DNA from: an uncultured Bacteroidales bacterium
Lineage (GTDB): Bacteria; Bacteroidota; Bacteroidia; Bacteroidales; Paludibacteraceae
Direction of reading: 5' to 3'
Length of the DNA stretch: 64,000 bases
NCBI GenBank assembly: GCA_900316005.1
Contig: ONBH01000011.1
Location: 1 to 64,000 of the forward strand
Part shown: piece by piece, positions 58,486 through 64,000 of the stretch
Layout of the letters: each line of letters begins with the position of its first letter
Numbering within the stretch: the stretch's first letter is position 1
Program-made: the position numbers and the translations under genes
Notes under the pieces: generated by a model
The model's database searches: none
Told to the model about the DNA's origin: nothing
Seen by the model: only the letters and a program-made list of their open reading frames with translations

Positions 58486-61400
58486 AGTAATTCAGCACCT
58501 TGTGGGCGGTGTTGTTGACGCGTACGACGTATCCGGACTGATGGAAGAGCGGCATGGTGAACTCGGTACCGGTGGAGATGGTCTTGCAGAGCAGCTGCCC
58601 CGTAGCCGTATAGACCGCAAGGTCATCGCCCGGAATCAAGCCGCGCACATAGAGCGTGCCATCAAAGGCATAGACTATATACTGACGGTTGCCCTTGTCG
58701 TCGGTCAGGGGGAAGCCGCCGATACGGACGGCAAAACGCGTGTTGCACGTGCCCGGCTCGAGCGAAACGGTATAATCCTGCTCCAGCAGGTTGGTGAAGC
58801 GGTTGCGCTGCTTATCAATGAGCCATACGTAGCCGTAGCCCTCAAAGGCCTCGGGTTCGGGCAGGTGGAAGGTGTAGTCGGTTATCGGTTCTCGGTTATC
58901 GGTTCTCGGTTCTCGGTTTTGGGTTGGGATGGAGATGCCGAGCGGGATATCCACCTCGGTAGGAGCAGCGCCCAGTAGCGAGAGTTGGGAACTAAAGCGG
59001 TGGTCGAGCAGGTAAATCGATGCGACGTCATCCGCCATATGCCATTTTACGCCATCACGCCCATAGGCATATTCTACTCGCTTGTCGGCTGTGGAGTCAG
59101 GTATAATCATCAGATTATCCATGATACTCGTGGGCTCGGTCACGCTCTCATAGCGAGCCGGAGAGCCGGCAGGAGAGCCATCAGCAACGGGGCGCGCTCC
59201 TACGAGGCAGATAATAGGCCGTGGTACGCGTTCATTGTAGCTATAGAGGGGCAGGTGGAAATAGATATCCTCGGTATCGCTACGCGTAGCGGTCTGAGTG
59301 AGGAACGCATTACCCATGGAGAGGGTAGAGCCTCTATCCCACGAACGCGAGGTGTAGATCTGGTCGCGGACTTTGATATATTCTCCGGCGCCGTCCATTT
59401 GGTAGAAGACGTGGGGTATGTGCATCTGTCGGAGGAAGTTGCCCTCATTGAGGATGGTATCCGTACGGTAGTCGGATACAAGCCAGGGCAGTCCCTTCAT
59501 ATTCCAGCCCATATCCTCGAGTCGGGTGAAGTTGAGGGCAGCTCCGGAACCGGCTTCGCGGTTATCGTAGCGCTTGAGCGGCACGAGTTTATCGGGGTCG
59601 CCCGTCTCCTGATAGACATACCTACCCTGCTTTGCGGCAAAGGCGGTGAAGCGCAGCACGGTGTCCGTTACGTCTTCGCCAAAGTCCATGAGGTAGCCAT
59701 CCGTAGCCGTGCGGTTGAGCGTGTCTATCGGGATCCAGAGCGATGAGTTCTCAGACTGGAAGACATAGTCCTTAGCGGAACGCGCCACACCGTTGTACTG
59801 ATAGGTACTGAAGCTGAAGGGCGAGGCAAGGATAATGAGCGAGTCCTTGGATGTATTGTAGTGCGTGACGCTGATGTTAGCCACGCTGTAGTTGAACGGG
59901 AAGGCGGTCATGGAGTAGCGCTGGTTGGTAAAGCGTTTCTCGGCCGCGAGGTAGTTGAGCTGCACCTTGTGTCCGTTGCCGAATAAGGAGGCACCGGATT
60001 TGAGCAACATATAGCCGGGAGAGAGGATGATAGCGTCGTTATTGAAGTCGACGAAGTCCGTTTCGCTGGAGGCATACTGCAGCGTGACGGCGCTGCTGTC
60101 CATGAGATAGCAGACAGAGCCCGGGTGCGGGTACATGTTACCGCCGTAGTGGGTGAGGAAGGCGCACTTCTTGAGGGCAGGATTAGACTCCAGGTGGTTC
60201 TCACGGTTGGTGAGGGCGGTGAGTTCGACCACGGTCTTGGGTTCGATTCTCCAAGTCTCAAAGGCACCTATATCGACCCTACCGCCAATCTTACGGGGGT
60301 TGCCCAGTATGTCGCGGTCGTAGCGGAAGGCGATGGTGCTGTCGTTGACATAGTCATCGAAGAGTTCAGGCAGGGCATTATCTGCCGTACCGGCATTGAT
60401 CAACCGGCTGTGTTCATGCAGCTGGAAGTTCAATATGGGTGACTCCTTCAGATACGCGGGTGTAGCATAGGGCAGTCGGTCGGTAAAGTAGCGCGCGAAG
60501 CAGTGCAAGGTGTCACGCTGTCCGAAGAGTGTATTCTGTACAGCGCCAGCGGCGGCCTCCGTTGCGTCGAGGGGTGTGACGTCCTCGTTCGTAGCAATGA
60601 TGGTATTATTGAGCGACAGACCGTGCTCTCCTACTTTGACGATGGCGGCTGCGGAGTCGTTATAAAGGAGGTTGTTATAGAGCAGTCCTCGTGCGGCATT
60701 GACAACCGGTTCGTCAATTACCGTATTGTCGGTGATGAGACAGTTACGGAGCGTTGACATCTCGTTATTGAGGATAACGGGTGATTCGTGCATCTTTGTA
60801 CCCGGGTTCGTGATTACGAATCCGTCGAGGAGGAATCCGGTCTCGAAATTATCACCCTCCATATGAATCAAGTTGATACGGGTGGGGGTGGCATTCGGCG
60901 AAGCGACTCCTGTAGAGGATGCGCGGACGTAGTTAACGAAGCGCTGGCATTCGGCATTGGTGAACTGCTTCAAATCCGGGTCTATTGCCGCTGTGTCATT
61001 GAAGTTATTGGGCAGCGAACCATAGACGAACACACCATCGCGCGCATGTATCTCCGTATGCTCATTGTTGTTGTAGGAACCTTTGACAAAGACGTATGCT
61101 TTACGATCCTCTCTGGTCGGGTCCGCCTGACGCAGATAGGTATAAACGGCGGCTGCATCGATGGCGTTTTGCAGTTGTCCCTGTCCGAAGGGATGCTCCC
61201 AAGAGGAACCGTCTCCGGCGGAGGTAAAAGGCAAGTTGGGTTGCACGTAGAGCACGCGTTGGAGCACCGCCAGACATTCGTAGGCTCCACGCTCCATTCC
61301 GTCCCCTGACAGACGCGGTTTAGCCGCGAGGTCGGAGTCATTTACCAGTATCGTTGGGCCCATCGTGTACGAAACGGATTTGAAGCCGTTGGATCGTCTC

Positions 61401-64000
61401 CAGTACCGTACCGGTCCGCCATCATCGGGATAGGTGCGGAAGAAGACGCGGTCACGATAGACAGCCTGATTTGCCATGTTTTGGGTCATCAAGGACGGGT
61501 TAAGACGGAACGAACGCTCGCGGCGTTGCTCCGAGGTAGAAGCCGTTACATAGGGTAGTACGAAGCCCGGTCCGCCGAAGATATCATTGTTGGTCGTCAC
61601 GAGGCTGTCGTTGCCCCACGGGTCCTCACCGGCTTGCATGAAGCATCCCCATACGGCATTATTGGTCATACGGTTTTCTATACCTTCGCGGGTTCGGTTC
61701 TCCGCCTTGTCCCATTGGTCGGACGCACCCATCTGGAGCTGGACAAGGGTATCGTTATTCAGGTCGTCGAGCCAGATGAGGGAGTTGTGCACCTCGCTAT
61801 TTTCCGACTCGAGGCGGATATGTCCGTCATTGAGCGCGGAGGTACAGTTGATGATCGTTACATTGTTGGGCACATCTCCCAAGTCGTTTTTTTCGGTCAG
61901 TATATCATAGGTACGCGCATAAACCGGTGCTCCGGCATTGGAGTGGAAGAGCGTGTTGACAATAAGGGATGAACCGCCTCCGTGATCAATACGCACCGCA
62001 GGAGAACGCTCCTCCTGGGACACGCCGTCACGTGCGCCGTTATCCATGAAGATACAATTGGAGAGCGTAAGCTTGGGCAAGGTCACTTTGACGCCGTCGA
62101 TCAGTGCGGAGTCAGGATGCAGCGCTTTGGTAAAGTCCGGAGAATAGGCTCCGTCATATTCCTCATAGCGGCGTTGCCAACGATAATAGATAGCGGCACC
62201 ACCCTTCTTGGACATCAGACCTCCCTGGTTGTTATAGCCGCCCACATCGGAAGACGGGTCCTTCGTCGAATAGGGATTGATGAATGTGATACCGTCAAAG
62301 ACGATTGGAATCACGACGCTGTCGCGCGAGGTATATTCACCCTGCCAGTTCGCCTGTACCATTTGTCTGGTCATATCTTCGACGATGAAGAGCTGGTTGC
62401 GCTGCGCGGCCGTACCGGTATTGGGCATCTCGATGATGGTCGGGTGCGCTTGCGGGTCGCGCGGTGCGCCCTTTACGTCGAAGCTATAGCCGCCGAGGAA
62501 GGTAAGGCTATTCACTCCGTAGTCATAGTCCGCCTCGGCACTATCCGGCAACAGCGGCTCCAGCGTATTGGAACTGATGATGAACGCACGGCGGTTATCA
62601 ATCACATTACTCGGCGAGAAGGTGCCTCCCTCGTCGTCGCCCAAGAAACAGATATATTTATCATGGTTGTTATGGGACGACATCAGCCGGTCGATAGCCG
62701 TCTGGAGGTCGGTGGTAGGCGTCTCCCAGGTGAGGCCGTCGTGGCGGATCGGGTCTTTGGTCTTGGTCGCTACCCACATGGTATCGATCTCCTGACCCTT
62801 GATATCCAGTTGCACATATTGGTACTCGTAGATACCTATGTCAATATAGACATCGGTCTCACCGGTTTTCGGGTGTTTGGAGATACGATCCATGTTGCCG
62901 GATACCTCATCCTCGCTGGTTGTACGGGAGTACGCCATGTAATACTGGTCCTTGATAGGCAGCGGGGCGTTGACATTTGACATATAGGCGCCGTATCGCT
63001 TGGAGTACCAGTTATAGATGGATCCGAGCGGATGCTGTACATTATCAAAGGTAGCGATCGGCAGACCGCGGACAGGGAGTACGCTCCACTTGGTACAGGT
63101 ATCTTCTCCAACAGCAATATTCGCCGCCGCAAGAGCTGCTTCGAATGTATCGAATTGTTGTTTGCCCGTATAGCGGGTAAGGAAGTACCCGACTCCACGG
63201 GTGACGGTCTGCTTGAGGTGCCCCCAACCCTGGTCGGTCGTCAGGTTCATACGGGCGAGCAGCCAGTCGGCGTTCTGCATGTAACCATCGATACCGGCGA
63301 TGAAGGACGGTTGTTTGAAGTTCGGACCGTCGGTCGCGGTATTGATCGGGTTGATCAGCGTGTTGTTATTGCCATGGACGTAGCTAAAGAGAGTATCGTA
63401 TATCTCTACCGGGAAACCATGCACTGTCTTTGTACGAACCGGTTTCTGACGCGGATCCACGAAATGACGCTGCTCATCTCTCGTCAAGAGGTATCCCTCC
63501 GACGTCGGCTTCATACCGGTAGGACCATAGGTCTTACGATAGGAGCAGAAATAGAGTCCCTCCACCAAGTCACCCTGCGCACGCAGCTCGGCGAGTTTGT
63601 CCGTCACCATGGTATTGAACGTATCGTTCTCGGCTGCATAATGGGTATAGAGGCTGTCGTACTCATGGAAAAGTTTCTCGTATTTATCCCATTCTACCGG
63701 GTCGTAGTGGAAGACACCCTTGCGAGAACCTTTGTAGCGGGTATTGAAGTCATTAATCGTTTGTGCCGAAGGCGGTACGATATAATCCAATTCATCCAGA
63801 TTATCCACCTCGAATACCTCATTACCCCAGAAGATGGTATTGAACGCAAACTGCTTCTCTTTCGCGTCGTCTCCATATTCATTATTAGGGGTGAAGTTAT
63901 AGATAGCAGGGTACGCCACCGCCTTGTTCTTCATAAAGTGGCAGTTGACCACACGCAAATAACTCTGGGTAGCAGCCGATATCACACCTGCAAATCCCTG
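58484..64000 (-). CDS. Giant secreted protein with T9SS-type C-terminal sorting domain (5' end outside window)
   Basis: At least 1838 residues; the frame is open through base 64000, so the N-terminus is missing. The visible part has repeated beta-helix-like stretches (ANEL/NCLITDNTVIDEPVVNAARGLLYNNLLYNDS, SIVNTLFHSN, NNTIIATNEDVT) and DUF1565-like blocks such as GSSWEHPFGQGQLQNAIDAA and GLTWETPTTDLQTAIDRLM, which mark parallel beta-helix or polysaccharide-lyase-like surface proteins. The last ~60 residues (LYVRGLIPGDDLAVYTATGQLLCKTISTGTEFTMPL...GYVVRV) match the type A sorting domain of type IX secretion. An in-frame heptad array lies at ~1695-1708. No catalytic residues are recognised. A surface or secreted role, perhaps glycan-related, is inferred. 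Confidence 0.75.
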   Translation of the reverse strand, partial: QGFAGVISAATQSYLRVVNCHFMKNKAVAYPAIYNFTPNNEYGDDAKEKQFAFNTIFWGNEVFEVDNLDELDYIVPPSAQTINDFNTRYKGSRKGVFHYDPVEWDKYEKLFHEYDSLYTHYAAENDTFNTMVTDKLAELRAQGDLVEGLYFCSYRKTYGPTGMKPTSEGYLLTRDEQRHFVDPRQKPVRTKTVHGFPVEIYDTLFSYVHGNNNTLINPINTATDGPNFKQPSFIAGIDGYMQNADWLLARMNLTTDQGWGHLKQTVTRGVGYFLTRYTGKQQFDTFEAALAAANIAVGEDTCTKWSVLPVRGLPIATFDNVQHPLGSIYNWYSKRYGAYMSNVNAPLPIKDQYYMAYSRTTSEDEVSGNMDRISKHPKTGETDVYIDIGIYEYQYVQLDIKGQEIDTMWVATKTKDPIRHDGLTWETPTTDLQTAIDRLMSSHNNHDKYICFLGDDEGGTFSPSNVIDNRRAFIISSNTLEPLLPDSAEADYDYGVNSLTFLGGYSFDVKGAPRDPQAHPTIIEMPNTGTAAQRNQLFIVEDMTRQMVQANWQGEYTSRDSVVIPIVFDGITFINPYSTKDPSSDVGGYNNQGGLMSKKGGAAIYYRWQRRYEEYDGAYSPDFTKALHPDSALIDGVKVTLPKLTLSNCIFMDNGARDGVSQEERSPAVRIDHGGGSSLIVNTLFHSNAGAPVYARTYDILTEKNDLGDVPNNVTIINCTSALNDGHIRLESENSEVHNSLIWLDDLNNDTLVQLQMGASDQWDKAENRTREGIENRMTNNAVWGCFMQAGEDPWGNDSLVTTNNDIFGGPGFVLPYVTASTSEQRRERSFRLNPSLMTQNMANQAVYRDRVFFRTYPDDGGPVRYWRRSNGFKSVSYTMGPTILVNDSDLAAKPRLSGDGMERGAYECLAVLQRVLYVQPNLPFTSAGDGSSWEHPFGQGQLQNAIDAAAVYTYLRQADPTREDRKAYVFVKGSYNNNEHTEIHARDGVFVYGSLPNNFNDTAAIDPDLKQFTNAECQRFVNYVRASSTGVASPNATPTRINLIHMEGDNFETGFLLDGFVITNPGTKMHESPVILNNEMSTLRNCLITDNTVIDEPVVNAARGLLYNNLLYNDSAAAIVKVGEHGLSLNNTIIATNEDVTPLDATEAAAGAVQNTLFGQRDTLHCFARYFTDRLPYATPAYLKESPILNFQLHEHSRLINAGTADNALPELFDDYVNDSTIAFRYDRDILGNPRKIGGRVDIGAFETWRIEPKTVVELTALTNRENHLESNPALKKCAFLTHYGGNMYPHPGSVCYLMDSSAVTLQYASSETDFVDFNNDAIILSPGYMLLKSGASLFGNGHKVQLNYLAAEKRFTNQRYSMTAFPFNYSVANISVTHYNTSKDSLIILASPFSFSTYQYNGVARSAKDYVFQSENSSLWIPIDTLNRTATDGYLMDFGEDVTDTVLRFTAFAAKQGRYVYQETGDPDKLVPLKRYDNREAGSGAALNFTRLEDMGWNMKGLPWLVSDYRTDTILNEGNFLRQMHIPHVFYQMDGAGEYIKVRDQIYTSRSWDRGSTLSMGNAFLTQTATRSDTEDIYFHLPLYSYNERVPRPIICLVGARPVADGSPAGSPARYESVTEPTSIMDNLMIIPDSTADKRVEYAYGRDGVKWHMADDVASIYLLDHRFSSQLSLLGAAPTEVDIPLGISIPTQNREPRTDNREPITDYTFHLPEPEAFEGYGYVWLIDKQRNRFTNLLEQDYTVSLEPGTCNTRFAVRIGGFPLTDDKGNRQYIVYAFDGTLYVRGLIPGDDLAVYTATGQLLCKTISTGTEFTMPLFHQSGYVVRVNNTAHKVLNY
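58881..58922. repeat. In-frame heptad array in the giant secreted gene
   Basis: Six units: gttatcg, gttctcg, gttatcg, gttctcg, gttctcg, gttttgg. In the gene direction it encodes an N-R-E-P/T-D-N-R type stretch just before the sorting region. The units are identical to those in argS. Confidence 0.85.

Noticed and set aside
61982-62980. Plus-strand reading frame (332 codons) opposite the giant secreted gene
   Set aside because: Shadow of a gene with many surface-protein features on the minus strand.
1-64000. tRNA or rRNA genes
   Set aside because: Most intergenic gaps are short or filled with repeats, and I found no cloverleaf or conserved rRNA segments by eye; a tRNAscan-SE run would settle this.

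Overview
The window looks like a chromosomal segment of a Bacteroidales bacterium (Bacteroidota). Supporting evidence: SusC/SusD outer-membrane pairs, a GldF homologue, a probable type IX secretion (T9SS) C-terminal sorting domain, a DUF6922-like/AbiEii pair, and repeated promoters of the Bacteroidales form TTTG - about 20 bp - TAnnTTTG. I cannot name a genus. Most of the window is near 50% GC by eye, but the first ~10 kb is clearly more AT-rich, which suggests an acquired island.

Layout. (1) 1-9785, minus strand: a probable defence operon. From its promoter side it holds a small ORF or relic, an SF1 (UPF1-like) helicase, a 1358-residue protein joining a cold-shock-like domain, TPRs and a STAND-type ATPase, a second STAND-like ATPase with a C-terminal HEPN-like RX4H motif, and a WYL regulator. 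A strong bidirectional terminator closes it. I do not recognise this combination as a named system; it is the best candidate here for something undescribed. (2) 10.3-14.5 kb, plus strand: a large secreted adhesin-like protein, then an AbiE-type toxin-antitoxin pair with an 18-bp palindromic operator candidate. (3) 14.5-21.4 kb, plus: pheT, prfC, a nucleoside transporter, gldF, a phosphodiesterase, then a possible small RNA. (4) 21.6-33.5 kb, minus: an oxidative-stress/iron cluster (PH-like protein, ferritin, fRMsr), a Spy-like protein, a HAD/SDR/BASS-transporter operon, and a glycan-uptake operon (MFS transporter, SusC, SusD, SusE-like lipoprotein). (5) 33.9-50.98 kb, plus: recQ, rimO, a membrane-anchored HU-LysM protein, uvrA, then an envelope-polysaccharide cluster (nucleotide-sugar dehydratase, polyprenyl-P sugar-P transferase, ABC-F ATPase, deacetylase-like protein, GT4, GT2) and a cysteine desulfidase-like enzyme. 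(6) 51.1-64 kb: an EF-hand membrane protein, then on the minus strand argS, pepP, nadC, a CDF metal transporter and the 3' part of a giant secreted protein.

A second theme is repeats. Nearly every plus-strand gene junction from pheT onward, and the CDF/nadC junction, is filled by tandem heptanucleotide arrays that begin at or inside the upstream stop codon. Related heptads, nonamers and GC-rich palindromes also lie in frame inside conserved genes (pheT twice, prfC, rimO twice, the HU gene, the ABC-F gene, cyuA-like, argS, pepP and the giant secreted protein). No tRNA, rRNA, CRISPR array or insertion sequence was seen. All calls come from reading the sequence; no database search was run.
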